Below, piece by piece: positions 1-9,158 of a DNA stretch of 64,000 nt. The stretch comes from JAEYFP01 sp964566545. Lineage in GTDB: Bacteria > Bacillota > Clostridia > Lachnospirales > Lachnospiraceae. The translations under genes and the position numbers were made by a program. Position 1 is the first letter of the stretch; every line of letters begins with the position of its first letter. A model generated the notes under the pieces. It made no database searches, was not told where the DNA came from, and was given only the letters and a program-made list of their open reading frames with translations. The DNA is taken from NCBI GenBank assembly GCA_964566545.1, contig CAZMIX010000006.1, positions 1 through 64,000 of the forward strand. The letters run 5' to 3'.

Positions 1-46
1 CCGCCCTCTCACGGCGGAAACAGGGGTTCGATTCCCCTACGGGCTA
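1..46 (+). tRNA. tRNA-Glu (anticodon CUC), 3' part only
   Basis: The 5' end lies before the window. Visible are the anticodon arm (stem CCGCC/GGCGG around a 7-base loop CTCTCAC, anticodon CTC at 8-10), a short variable loop, the T arm (AGGGG, loop TTCGATT, CCCCT) and the acceptor 3' strand ACGGGCT with discriminator A46. CCA is not encoded. The anticodon reads the Glu codon GAG, and the arm sequences resemble Firmicute tRNA-Glu. Confidence 0.9.
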
Positions 47-76
47 CTGACTGTTTATTTAAACAGCCCAACCCGA

Positions 77-124
77 GAAAATGCTGAAAGCTTTGTTTTT
101 ACTGGCTTTTAGCATTTTTATTTT
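77..124 (+). terminator. Rho-independent terminator after tRNA-Glu
   Basis: The arm AAAATGCTGAAAGC (about 78-91) pairs with GCTTTTAGCATTTT (about 105-118) with one G-T pair, and the second arm runs into a T-rich tract. It sits about 30 bp past the tRNA. A small palindrome, CTGTTTATTTAAACAG, lies at 51-66 just before it. Confidence 0.75.
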
Positions 125-392
125 GCAGAAACTGCTGTGGGCAAATCTGGTTTTATATGTTTACACTTGTTTATCCAGCCTTAAAATATACTATATTTTC
201 CTTATTCTGTTTTACCAATTCTTATTGCTGTTAAGGCTCTTCAAAACCATCCTGCTCTTCTCCGTCGAAGCTATATAGCCTTAAAACAAAGGGTTGTTTA
301 TACTTTTTGTTTACACCTAGTTGGATGATGTGCCCAACCCGAAACGTTCTTGAAACCCTTGATTGGATTTTAAGATTTTTTAGTTCTTTTAA
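125..392. other. Gene-free stretch between tRNA-Glu terminator and racemase gene
   Basis: I see no convincing gene here. The 11-mer GCCCAACCCGA occurs at 66-76 and again at 332-342. On the minus strand a frame without a start codon stays open from about 402 down to about 240 and ends in a hydrophilic tail (reads like SFDGEEQDGFEEP), so this could be the remnant of a lost gene. No terminator is obvious behind the racemase gene. Confidence 0.4.
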
Positions 393-1088
393 TCACTCCC
401 TGAACATGTGATTGATAATTCCGGCTATGTGATATTTTAGGGGGTTAAACGCGGGAACCGGCAACTCTTCGTTTACATACATCAGGGGCAGTTCTGTACA
501 ACCCAAAATAACAGCTTCCACGCTTTCCTCAAAAACCAGCCTCTGAATTATTTTGTACATTTCGGTTTTTGAGCTTTCCCTGACGATGCCGAATTCTAAC
601 TCTTCCGCAATGATCCTGTCCATATAAATACGTTCTTCTTGATTGGGGACAATCACATCAATCCCATTTTCAATAAATATTTTCTTAAAATATGGCTGTT
701 CCATCGAAAATCGGATGCCAAGCCACGCTATTTTCTTGAAACCCTGAGCACGGACTGCTTCATACGTTGGTTGAAGGATACTGAGTAGCGGAACATTAGC
801 TTCTCTTTCCAGCACTTCAAAAACAACATGCGGCGTATTGGAAGCAATCGCAACAAAATCCGCTCCGGCCTTTTCTAGATTACGGATACCTTGAAGCAGG
901 TAATCTGCCAGTTCCTCATATTTCCCCTCTTTACAGTAATCCAGCATCTCATACATATTGACCGTTTCTATCGTTAATACAGGAAAGCCCCCACTTTCAT
1001 CTCTTTCCTTGAATTTTGAAGCAATTTCTTTGTAATACAATAACGTGGATTCCGGGCCCATTCCTCCAAGGATACCTAATTTTTTCAT
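393..1088 (-). CDS. Aspartate/glutamate racemase family protein
   Basis: A 231-residue protein of the cofactor-independent Asp/Glu racemase family, which interconverts L and D amino acids by a two-base mechanism. It starts with the family's nucleotide-like loop KLGILGGMGPEST. The second catalytic cysteine is present in LGCTELP (C197). The first catalytic position, normally Cys in a C-N-T-x-H motif, is Ser83 in ASNTPH. From memory, the E. coli L-Asp/Glu-specific racemase YgeA also lacks the first Cys (Thr at this position), so the enzyme may be active but asymmetric. The start has a good ribosome site (AGGAGG, about 8 nt upstream). It lies 33 bp after polC and is probably co-transcribed. Substrate unknown; D-Glu or D-Asp supply is an inference. 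Confidence 0.85.
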   Translation of the reverse strand: MKKLGILGGMGPESTLLYYKEIASKFKERDESGGFPVLTIETVNMYEMLDYCKEGKYEELADYLLQGIRNLEKAGADFVAIASNTPHVVFEVLEREANVPLLSILQPTYEAVRAQGFKKIAWLGIRFSMEQPYFKKIFIENGIDVIVPNQEERIYMDRIIAEELEFGIVRESSKTEMYKIIQRLVFEESVEAVILGCTELPLMYVNEELPVPAFNPLKYHIAGIINHMFRE

Positions 1089-1121
1089 GATACTGTCCTC
1101 CTTTATTCAGATTTAAATAAC

Positions 1122-4100
1122 TTAGCCAAAATCGAACAGCGAAAGCTGGTTGGATTCAGGAAGCTCGCCCAGCAATCCGAGGCTGCTCATCGTTTCAATT
1201 GCAGTCTTGCTGACCTTAGTGCGTTCCCTAAAATCATCCTTAGAAAGAAACGCTCCATCCAGCGCGGCCTCTACGACCGCGTCCGCCGCTTTGTCTCCAA
1301 GCCCTTCGATGCTGCCGATATGAGGCATAATTTTACCGTCTATGATTTGGCACTCATGCGCTTTTGCACGGAACAAATCGATCGGCATAAAGGAAAAACC
1401 TCTCGCGTACATCTCCTGCACAATTCGCATATCGCGCAAAACATCCTGTTCCTTTTTCGTCAAGCTTTCTGTGCGCTTCTTATAATCGTCAAGGTAATAT
1501 TCGAGACGCTCTTTTCCCTGGCACATGATCTCATAGGAAAAGCCCGTCGCACGGATGCTGAAAAATGCGGAATAATAAGCGAGCGGATAGTTGACCTTGT
1601 AATAGGCAATCCGCCACGCCATCATAACATACGCCGCCGCATGCGCTTTCGGGAACATGTATTTAATTTTATTACAGGACCAAAGATACCAGCCCGGAAC
1701 GCCGGCCGTCGTCATTACCTTCTCCCAATCCCCCTTCAAGCCCTTTCCCTTTCGCACGGACTCCATAATTGTAAAGGAGAGGCTGCTTTCGACTCCCATT
1801 CCGATCAAATAGGTCATAATATCGTCACGCGTACAGATTGCGGTGGAAATTGTCGCTCTGCCGTCCTGAATGAGCGTCTGCGCATTGCCCAGCCATACGT
1901 CGGTGCCGTGCGCTAGACCTGCGATTCGGACTAAATCGGAAAATGAGGTCGGCTTCGTATCGATCAGCATCTGCATGGCAAAATCGGTACCGAATTCAGG
2001 AATACCGAGTGAACCGAGCGGGCATCCGCCGATATCAGAGGGCACAATGCCAAGCGCCTCGGTATTTTTAAATAGGGACATAACCTTTGGATCGTCAAGC
2101 GGCACGAGCTGCGGATCCGTCTGTGTCAAATCCTGCAGACGCCTGATCATCGTCGGATCGTCGTGGCCAAGGATATCGAGCTTTAACAGATTGTGGTCGA
2201 TCGAATGGTAATCAAAGTGCGTCGTCACAATCTCGGTGGTCATATCGTTTGCCGGATGCTGAATTGGCGTAAAAGAATCGATCTCCTCGCCGTGCGGAAG
2301 TACGATGATGCCGCCGGGATGCTGTCCTGTCGTCCTTCGCACGCCGGTACAGCCAAGCGTGATCCGGTTGATTTCGCATGGACGCTTGCTGATCCCCCGC
2401 TCCTCATAATAATTTTTTACGTAGCCGTAAGCAGTTTTATCCGCAAGGGTGCCAATCGTGCCCGCACGATATGTCTGCCCCGCCCCAAAAATGACCTCGG
2501 TATATTTATGCGCTTTTGACTGATACTCGCCGGAGAAATTTAAGTCGATATCCGGCTCCTTATCGCCCTTAAAGCCAAGGAACGTCTCAAACGGAATATC
2601 AAAGCCTTCTTTGTTCAGCGGCGCGCCGCACTCAGGGCACAGCTTATCCGGCATGTCGCAGCCCGCTTTTCCCGCATAAGCGCGCACATCGGCGGAAGTA
2701 AAATCGGAATAATAGCATTTGGAACAATAATAATGCGGAGACAGCGGATTCACCTCCGTAATTCCCGCCATCGTCGCAACGAAGGAGGAACCGACGGAGC
2801 CTCTGGAGCCTACAAGATAGCCGTCCTCCATCGATTTCCACACGAGCTTCTGCGCGATGATATACATTACGGCAAATCCGTTCGTAATGATCGAATGCAG
2901 TTCCTTTTCCAAGCGCTCCGAAACCTGAGCCGGCAAATCCGTTCCGTAAATTTCATGCGCTCTCCGGTAACAAATATCGCGTAGCGTCTGATCGGAATTT
3001 TCAATGATCGGCGCACATTTGTCCGGGCGCACCGGCTCGATATAATCGACCATATCCGCGATCAAATTTGTATTTTTTATGACAATCTCATACGCCTTGT
3101 CATAAGGAAGATATGAAAACTCCTTCATCATCTCCTCTGTCGTGCGCAAATACAGCGGTCCCTGCTCATCCGCATCCTTAAAGCCCTTGCCCGCCATGAT
3201 GATCCTCCGATAGACCTCATCCTCCGGGTCAAGGAAATGGGTATCGCATGTGGCGACGACCGGCTTGTGAAACTGCTCGCCAAGCGCGATGATTTTTTTA
3301 TTAATTACAATTAGATCCTCATCGGAATGAATATCTCCATACCGCTCCTCGCGCACCATAAATTCGTTGTTGCCAAGCGGCTGTATTTCCAAATAATCAT
3401 AAAAGCTGATGATCCTTGCGATCTCCGCCTCAGGCTTTTCGTTCATCACCGCCTGATACAGCTCTCCCGCCTCACAGGCAGAACCGATGATCAGACCTTC
3501 CCTGTATTGATTTAGCACGCTTTTGGGAATACGTGGACGCTGGTGATAGTATTTTAAGTGCGAAAGCGACACAAGCTTATATAAATTGATCCGCCCCACC
3601 TCATTCTTAGCGATCAGAATAACGTGATAAGACATCGCTTTTTTCACCTTTTCCACAGAGGCATCCGCAAGCGCGTTGATCTCTTTCAACGTCCGTATGT
3701 TTTTCTTTTCGAGCATTTCTGCGAATCTCACAAAAATTTCCGCCGTCGCGCCGGCATCATCCACCGCACGATGATGATTTTCCAGTGAAATTTTCAGCGC
3801 CTTTGCGACATGATCGAGCTTATATTTGGAAAGCTCCGGCATAAGCACGCGTGCCATCCCGACCGTATCCGCATAAGTATACCGATCGGTAATACCCAGT
3901 TCTTTTGCCTTCTGAATGAGAAAGCCCATATCAAACGACGCATTGTGCGCGACGAAAACAGCTCCCTTGGAAAATTCCAAGAATTTCGGAAGCACTTCAT
4001 TTAAATAGGGAGCGTCCTCCACCATCGCATCGTTAATTCCCGTCAGTTTTTCAATTCGAAACGGGATCGGCTCCTTCGGATTGACAAACGCAGAAAAATG

Positions 4101-5648
4101 ATCCACAATCTTTCCGTTTATGACCTTGACCGCACCGATTTCAATAATATTATTCTTAATCGGAGAAAAACCCGTCGTCTCTAAATCAAATATGACAAAT
4201 GTATCGTTGAGCGTCCGTTCCATTGGGTTGACGACAAGCTCCGTCATGTCATCGACAAGGTAGCCCTCCATGCCGTAGAGGATCTTAAAATCCGGATATT
4301 CGCTTTTCAGCCTCTGCATCGTGTGGAATGCATCGGTAAAGCCCTGTACAACGCCATGGTCTGTGATCGCAATTGCCGGATGTCCCCATTTTACGGCGCG
4401 TTTAATAATCGCGCCAACATCGCTGACGCCATCCATATCACTCATTTTTGTATGGCAGTGAAGCTCAACGCGCTTTTCGATCTCCGTATCCATCCTCTTG
4501 GACGTAAAATCCTTTGTTTTCTTAATTCCGACAATAAAACCGAGTGTCAGCTCTCCGTCAAACTTGTCGATATTCGCAACGCCCTTGACGATGATAAACT
4601 TTCCTTCCTCGACATTTGCAAACAGCTCCTCTTGCTGCTCAGGACGCGGAAACATTTTTACCGTAATCGTATCGGTATAATCCGTTATATCAAAAATGAC
4701 AAGCTTCTTTTCATTTCTTGTATCTCTCGTTTCAAACCGGATAATTTTCCCTTTGACGATGACCTCTCCTACTTCTCCGGCGATTTCCGCGATGGGGACA
4801 GGCTCCTCCTCAAAATCTCGTCCGTAAACGACATCCGGATTAGACGACTTTTTATATCGACTGCCGCCCCGCGTAATCGATGAGCCTTTTTCAAGGCTGG
4901 CTCTGCTCTTCCATTCCTTTTTGCCTCCTGCCGGCTTGCCGTCTTTTCTTTTTGCGGATATCTCTGTATTGTCTGCGGGTTTTAATACGGCCGCAGGTGC
5001 CTGTAAGCCTGCTTCCAAAATCCCGGCACTCTCCTGACCCTGTTCCTCCTGCCCCTCTTCCTCGCCGTTCTCTGATAGTCGCGTGATCCGCCCAACCTCC
5101 TCCTGCATTTTCAATTTGGCATGTTCTCTCGCCTTATTCGGCGCTGCATCTCTATAGGAAATGCGGATATCCGTTCCAATTCCGCAGCGTTCATTTAAAA
5201 TCTTATCGAGCACGCGCACAAGCTCTCCGGAACGGTTTCTCGCGACGATCGTATCCTCCAATACGAGCCGGATCACCTTTTCCTCCGAAAAATCCAGATT
5301 CGCATGATAAAAAAGCTGGTAATCAAAATGATTATAGTTTTTCAGTTCTAGCATAATACTGTCGTGATATGCGTCCATAAGAGTTTTTGGCGTATATTGG
5401 CTGGAAAGGTGAAAGCTTTCCAGAAACGAGACGCGGATATTCGCTTCGGGAAAAAGCTGTCTGACAATTTCCCGTTCCACACCGTAGATCGTTTCCTTTT
5501 CTATCAGCCGCGGACTGCTCAGATAAATCTTAAGCTGATCCTTTCTGCTTGAGGATACCACGCGCGTCACCGCCGTTTCCTCAAACAGTTCCTGCAGCCC
5601 CTTATTTAGTTTCAAAGTTGGAAATACTTCAAAAAACGCTTTATCCAT
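1122..5648 (-). CDS. polC: DNA polymerase III PolC, Gram-positive type alpha subunit
   Basis: Replicative polymerase with built-in 3'-5' proofreading, 1508 residues (B. subtilis PolC is 1437). Order of parts: N-terminal domain; a charged low-complexity linker (about 190-275); OB fold (about 295-375); PHP domain (ELHCHTKMSD near 397); DEDDh exonuclease (FDLETTG, D488/E490; HNASFD; HHRAVDD near 625-630); zinc module with CSKC and CPEC (about 975-1007); palm motif PDIDLNF (about 1032). I chose the ATG at 5648, giving MDKAFFEVFP; a longer reading adds 21 residues unlike PolC. This start overlaps the ispG stop by 8 bp (ATGGATAA), so the two are translationally coupled. The linker is longer than usual. 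Confidence 0.97.
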   Translation of the reverse strand: MDKAFFEVFPTLKLNKGLQELFEETAVTRVVSSSRKDQLKIYLSSPRLIEKETIYGVEREIVRQLFPEANIRVSFLESFHLSSQYTPKTLMDAYHDSIMLELKNYNHFDYQLFYHANLDFSEEKVIRLVLEDTIVARNRSGELVRVLDKILNERCGIGTDIRISYRDAAPNKAREHAKLKMQEEVGRITRLSENGEEEGQEEQGQESAGILEAGLQAPAAVLKPADNTEISAKRKDGKPAGGKKEWKSRASLEKGSSITRGGSRYKKSSNPDVVYGRDFEEEPVPIAEIAGEVGEVIVKGKIIRFETRDTRNEKKLVIFDITDYTDTITVKMFPRPEQQEELFANVEEGKFIIVKGVANIDKFDGELTLGFIVGIKKTKDFTSKRMDTEIEKRVELHCHTKMSDMDGVSDVGAIIKRAVKWGHPAIAITDHGVVQGFTDAFHTMQRLKSEYPDFKILYGMEGYLVDDMTELVVNPMERTLNDTFVIFDLETTGFSPIKNNIIEIGAVKVINGKIVDHFSAFVNPKEPIPFRIEKLTGINDAMVEDAPYLNEVLPKFLEFSKGAVFVAHNASFDMGFLIQKAKELGITDRYTYADTVGMARVLMPELSKYKLDHVAKALKISLENHHRAVDDAGATAEIFVRFAEMLEKKNIRTLKEINALADASVEKVKKAMSYHVILIAKNEVGRINLYKLVSLSHLKYYHQRPRIPKSVLNQYREGLIIGSACEAGELYQAVMNEKPEAEIARIISFYDYLEIQPLGNNEFMVREERYGDIHSDEDLIVINKKIIALGEQFHKPVVATCDTHFLDPEDEVYRRIIMAGKGFKDADEQGPLYLRTTEEMMKEFSYLPYDKAYEIVIKNTNLIADMVDYIEPVRPDKCAPIIENSDQTLRDICYRRAHEIYGTDLPAQVSERLEKELHSIITNGFAVMYIIAQKLVWKSMEDGYLVGSRGSVGSSFVATMAGITEVNPLSPHYYCSKCYYSDFTSADVRAYAGKAGCDMPDKLCPECGAPLNKEGFDIPFETFLGFKGDKEPDIDLNFSGEYQSKAHKYTEVIFGAGQTYRAGTIGTLADKTAYGYVKNYYEERGISKRPCEINRITLGCTGVRRTTGQHPGGIIVLPHGEEIDSFTPIQHPANDMTTEIVTTHFDYHSIDHNLLKLDILGHDDPTMIRRLQDLTQTDPQLVPLDDPKVMSLFKNTEALGIVPSDIGGCPLGSLGIPEFGTDFAMQMLIDTKPTSFSDLVRIAGLAHGTDVWLGNAQTLIQDGRATISTAICTRDDIMTYLIGMGVESSLSFTIMESVRKGKGLKGDWEKVMTTAGVPGWYLWSCNKIKYMFPKAHAAAYVMMAWRIAYYKVNYPLAYYSAFFSIRATGFSYEIMCQGKERLEYYLDDYKKRTESLTKKEQDVLRDMRIVQEMYARGFSFMPIDLFRAKAHECQIIDGKIMPHIGSIEGLGDKAADAVVEAALDGAFLSKDDFRERTKVSKTAIETMSSLGLLGELPESNQLSLFDFG

Positions 5649-6699
5649 TCCAATGCTCCAATTCCTCCTGCAATACATGCAGCAGCTTATCCTCCGGTAC
5701 CTTACGGACAATTTCTCCCTTTTTAATCAAAAGCCCTTCGCCAATGCCGCCGGCGATACCGATGTCGGCTTCCCTCGCCTCGCCCGGCCCGTTAACGACA
5801 CATCCCATGACTGCCACCTTAATATCCAGATCATCATAGCCTGCCGCAAGCTTCTCAACGTCCGATGCAAGCGAAATCAAATCGATATTCGTCCTGCCGC
5901 AAGTCGGACACGACACGACCGTGATGCCGCCCTTCCTTAAGCCAAGAGTTTTTAAAATCAGTTTTGCCGAAACGATCTCCTCAACAGGATCACCCGTCAG
6001 AGAAACACGGATCGTATCGCCGATCCCCTGATATAAAATAATGCCAAGTCCTGCAGCGGATTTGATATTGCCGGACTTCACCGTGCCGGACTCCGTAATG
6101 CCTACATGCAACGGATAAGGGCATTTCGGAGCAATCAGTCCATGTGCCCTGACGCACATCAGCACATCGGAGGATTTGATACTGACTACGATCCTCTCAT
6201 ATCCAGCCTCCTCGATCATGCGCACCTTATCCAGAGCACTCTCCACAATTCCTTCCGCCGTCACGCCGTGATATTTTTTGATCAGCTCCTTTTCCAGCGA
6301 GCCGCTGTTAACGCCGACGCGGATCGGCACATTTCTCTCTCTTGCCGCGTTTACGACCGCAAGGACGTTTTTCTCACCGCCGATGTTGCCCGGATTGATC
6401 CTGATTTTATCCGCTCCATTTTCGATCGCCGCAATCGCAAGCTTATAATCGAAATGAATGTCCGCAACAAGCGGAATCCGGATATGCGGCTTGATTTGTG
6501 AAAACGCCCGCGCTGCCTCCATCGTCGGAACCGTGCAACGGACGATGTCGCAGCCGGCATCTTCCAGCTGCTTAATCTGTGCGACCGTCGAAGAAACGTC
6601 CTCCGTCTTCGTATTCGTCATTGACTGGATCAGCACCGGATTACCGCCTCCGATATATTTATTTCCAATTTGAATTACTTTTGTATGCTCTCGATACAT
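5641..6699 (-). CDS. ispG: 4-hydroxy-3-methylbut-2-en-1-yl diphosphate synthase, flavodoxin type
   Basis: IspG (GcpE) makes HMBPP from MEcPP in the MEP isoprenoid pathway, using a 4Fe-4S cluster. The 352-residue protein shows the TIM-barrel part (QSMTNTKTEDV, PLVADIHFDY, RINPGNIG) and the cluster-binding C-terminal part (SCPTCGRT, and MGCVVNGPGEA). The start at 6699 (MYREHTKVIQIG) is preceded by AAGGAG at a suitable spacing; the frame is open for 69 more codons upstream, but these do not resemble IspG. It is followed by polC with an 8-bp overlap and preceded by two hairpins at 6729-6808. dxr, for an earlier step of the same pathway, lies at 12002-13144. Confidence 0.97.
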   Translation of the reverse strand: MYREHTKVIQIGNKYIGGGNPVLIQSMTNTKTEDVSSTVAQIKQLEDAGCDIVRCTVPTMEAARAFSQIKPHIRIPLVADIHFDYKLAIAAIENGADKIRINPGNIGGEKNVLAVVNAARERNVPIRVGVNSGSLEKELIKKYHGVTAEGIVESALDKVRMIEEAGYERIVVSIKSSDVLMCVRAHGLIAPKCPYPLHVGITESGTVKSGNIKSAAGLGIILYQGIGDTIRVSLTGDPVEEIVSAKLILKTLGLRKGGITVVSCPTCGRTNIDLISLASDVEKLAAGYDDLDIKVAVMGCVVNGPGEAREADIGIAGGIGEGLLIKKGEIVRKVPEDKLLHVLQEELEHWNG

Positions 6700-6728
6700 C
6701 CTGCCGCTCCTTCTTGAAAATATGAGAT

Positions 6729-6808
6729 AACAGGAAATTCTTCTGAATTTCCTGTTGTGCAACAAAGCGGAATACCTACCACAACATCTTGTGGCAGGTA
6801 TTCGCTTT
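6729..6808. other. Two tandem hairpins upstream of ispG
   Basis: Hairpin A is a perfect 12-bp stem (AACAGGAAATTC, loop TTCT, then its complement, 6729-6756). Hairpin B is about 20 bp with one bulge and one mismatch (arms 6764-6784 and 6789-6808, loop CATC). They fill the gap between the Ig-like gene and ispG. Neither is followed by a clean U run on the minus strand, so they could be a weak terminator, an mRNA-processing or stability element, or a small palindromic repeat. Confidence 0.6.
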
Positions 6809-6826
6809 TCACCCATAATCAGTCTA

Positions 6827-9154
6827 TCACAGCCACTTTTTTCTGTCAATGAAAGTCTCTTTGACCCTTCGAAATGACTTCCTTTTATATAAGAAAATAC
6901 CAGCACCGGTCACTATTAGCACACCTGCTGCCGTTGCTGCGGCTTTCGATGCAAAAATTCGCATCACATCGGCGCTCGTCGACAGCTCTTTTTGCCTCCC
7001 CTCCCCTTTTTGCTCCACGGTCTGTTCCTTCACCTGATAACCTGCAAGCGGGTTCACAGCAAGTGCGCAGTTCACGGAAATTACCTGTTCCAGCTCATTT
7101 TGCGCAGGATCTATTGCCTTTACCGTAATTTTATGATCACCATATTCTTTCATGGATAATACAGCCTGCTTTCCCTCCTCAGCAAGTGTCTGCTCAACAC
7201 CGTCTAACAGTACACTTAGAAACCTATCCTCCTCCTCATAAAGACACAGCGTGAGTCTTTCATTTTTCCCTACTGTTCCATCCCTTTGCATGCCGTTTAC
7301 AACAACACAGGGTGCCGTTCTGTCCACGATAAAAGTAATCGTTTTCTCCGCCATATTTCCCGCCTCATCTACGGCTTCAATCCGTAAAATATATTTTCCG
7401 TCCTGTGTGACCTCCTCTTGCGGCAAAAAATTCCTTGTATTTAAATATGCTTTGTAGGATACCCTTGTCAGATCTGAAATCCATGCCGAAAAATCTGCCG
7501 GGAGCTGAAAGCTTGTTACATATTTTTGATGCATGGAATCCAAAAACCCTATTACCGGAGACGTATAATCCAGCGTAAGAGAAAACAGTTCTTCTGTCCG
7601 GTTACCTGTCCGATCTGTTACAATTGTCCGCAGCACATAGCTGCCCTCCTCTTTTATTTCCAACGGAAACTCTTCTTTTTTCGCCTCCAAAGTCCATTCG
7701 GGCATTTTGACCGGTACATAAACTCCATTTTTACCTTTTTTAATCAGCTGGCACTGAATCTGAGCCGTATCATAAAACAGTTCTTCGACGTAGAATAGAA
7801 GCTTTGGCGGTTGATTTGTCACCGCCTTTTCTGACAGACCCTGTATGAAAAGAGTCGGTGCATGACTATCCACCCGAAAGCAGACCTTCTTGTCTGTTTG
7901 ACTCCCCGCTGCATCCACTGCCCTGACGGAAATAACATAGTCGCCGTCCTCTTCAAAATAGTAACTATTTTTACTGTCTTTTTCTTGCATCTTCCATGTC
8001 GGAAGAAAAATCTCTTCTTCGTATCCGGGGCTGCAGCGCTTCGCAAAAATCTCCACATGACAATCCGAAAAAAAGGCTTCCTCCACGGCGATGGATACGG
8101 ATCTTTCTTCCTGATAATCCATGCCGTCAGAGACACCTCCTATTTGTATGAGCGGCGGCGTACTGTCAATGCGGAAGGTAATCTTTGCCTCACCAGAGCG
8201 ATTGCCGGCAGGATCCACCGCGTAACAGAAAATCTCGTAGTTTCCATCCTCTTGATAGCACTGTTCAAGCCGCTCGCCGCCTTCTGCCGTCTGTTCTTCA
8301 ACAAAGCTCTGTCCGTCAGCCATTGTCAGAATTACTTGATAAATCAGTTTGATCCCCGTCGGATGGTTATCTTGTGCTTCCACCCCCACAGTTACAGGTT
8401 CTTTTTGGATTGTACCTGTAGGAATGCCGGATAACTGTACGACCGGCCGTGTTTTATCAATATAATAGGTTTCAGTAATCGTTTGCATATTACCCGCATG
8501 ATCCGTAACCGTAACCTCCAGACGAAGACCATCCAAACTCCTTGCTTCCTTATCCAAAACAAGCTCGGTCTCAAACTCTTGTACCTCTTCTGATTGCGAA
8601 TATGTCCTTTCGTACAGCAATTCTCCGTCCGTTTCCACTAAAATACTGCGGATGCCGCTTTTATCCTCCTTGCCGGTTAAGTCACATAGGATGTCTTTTG
8701 CGGACCATGCGGTAAACGTCTGCTCAGACAAAAGCGAACAATCAGGCGGGCATAAATCGAACCCGATCCGATAAGAACGCGACTCCATTTCCTCTTTTTT
8801 TTCTGCCTCCGTTTTTCGAAACTTAATCTGCCAAATACCCTTTGCTTCATTTTCCAGATCCGGCACAAGCAAATAGCCGTCCGCCTCCATCTGTACCCAG
8901 TCACTGTAATTTTTACCGTCATCTCCGCTCAGCGCATACTCGCATACTGCTTCCTCCTCAGGCTCCGTATGACAAATAAAACGAATCGGCGCATTTGTAT
9001 AATAAAGCTCTCCTTCTTTGATCAGTACCGAAACTCCGTCTTCGCGCACGACACTGATATCTGGTTCTTCGGCTCTTAATTCAAGCACGGGAATACCAAA
9101 CAACAGCAGAAAGCAGATTCCAAATAATAATCCTTTTTTTCTTTTTTGCTCCAT
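6827..9154 (-). CDS. Secreted, membrane-anchored protein with tandem Ig-like repeats
   Basis: A 775-residue protein with a signal peptide (about 1-28, hydrophobic GLLFGICFLLLFGIPVL), a long extracellular part and one C-terminal membrane segment (about 738-758) followed by a basic tail. The outside part has about five repeats of 90-110 residues, each opening with a strand such as YIDKTRPVV, FRIDSTPPLI, FRVDSHAPTL, LTLDYTSPVI or FIVDRTAPCV and ending in a Y-x-I-x-V-x-A-x-D-x-A-G-N signature. This pattern is typical of bacterial Ig-like beta-sandwich domains. No catalytic motif is seen. It starts 4 bp after the kinase gene, and its ribosome site (AAGGAG) lies inside the kinase's last codons, so the two are made together. 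A surface receptor or adhesin role, perhaps as partner of the kinase, is an inference. Confidence 0.8.
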   Translation of the reverse strand: MEQKRKKGLLFGICFLLLFGIPVLELRAEEPDISVVREDGVSVLIKEGELYYTNAPIRFICHTEPEEEAVCEYALSGDDGKNYSDWVQMEADGYLLVPDLENEAKGIWQIKFRKTEAEKKEEMESRSYRIGFDLCPPDCSLLSEQTFTAWSAKDILCDLTGKEDKSGIRSILVETDGELLYERTYSQSEEVQEFETELVLDKEARSLDGLRLEVTVTDHAGNMQTITETYYIDKTRPVVQLSGIPTGTIQKEPVTVGVEAQDNHPTGIKLIYQVILTMADGQSFVEEQTAEGGERLEQCYQEDGNYEIFCYAVDPAGNRSGEAKITFRIDSTPPLIQIGGVSDGMDYQEERSVSIAVEEAFFSDCHVEIFAKRCSPGYEEEIFLPTWKMQEKDSKNSYYFEEDGDYVISVRAVDAAGSQTDKKVCFRVDSHAPTLFIQGLSEKAVTNQPPKLLFYVEELFYDTAQIQCQLIKKGKNGVYVPVKMPEWTLEAKKEEFPLEIKEEGSYVLRTIVTDRTGNRTEELFSLTLDYTSPVIGFLDSMHQKYVTSFQLPADFSAWISDLTRVSYKAYLNTRNFLPQEEVTQDGKYILRIEAVDEAGNMAEKTITFIVDRTAPCVVVNGMQRDGTVGKNERLTLCLYEEEDRFLSVLLDGVEQTLAEEGKQAVLSMKEYGDHKITVKAIDPAQNELEQVISVNCALAVNPLAGYQVKEQTVEQKGEGRQKELSTSADVMRIFASKAAATAAGVLIVTGAGIFLYKRKSFRRVKETFIDRKKWL

Positions 9155-9158
9155 CTAC

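Noticed and set aside
81..278. 65-codon plus-strand frame rich in Leu/Phe after the tRNA
   Set aside because: It starts inside the terminator hairpin, has no ribosome site and simply reflects AT-rich DNA.
1320..5552. Many frames of 60-198 codons on the plus strand opposite polC
   Set aside because: They are antisense shadows of an intact, well conserved gene and lack ribosome sites and known motifs.
5649..5711. N-terminal extension of PolC by 21 residues
   Set aside because: The extra residues do not look like PolC and lie inside the ispG end; the ATG at 5648 gives the expected N-terminus.
6700..6906. N-terminal extension of IspG by 69 residues
   Set aside because: It runs through the two hairpins and into the previous gene; ATG 6699 has a proper ribosome site.
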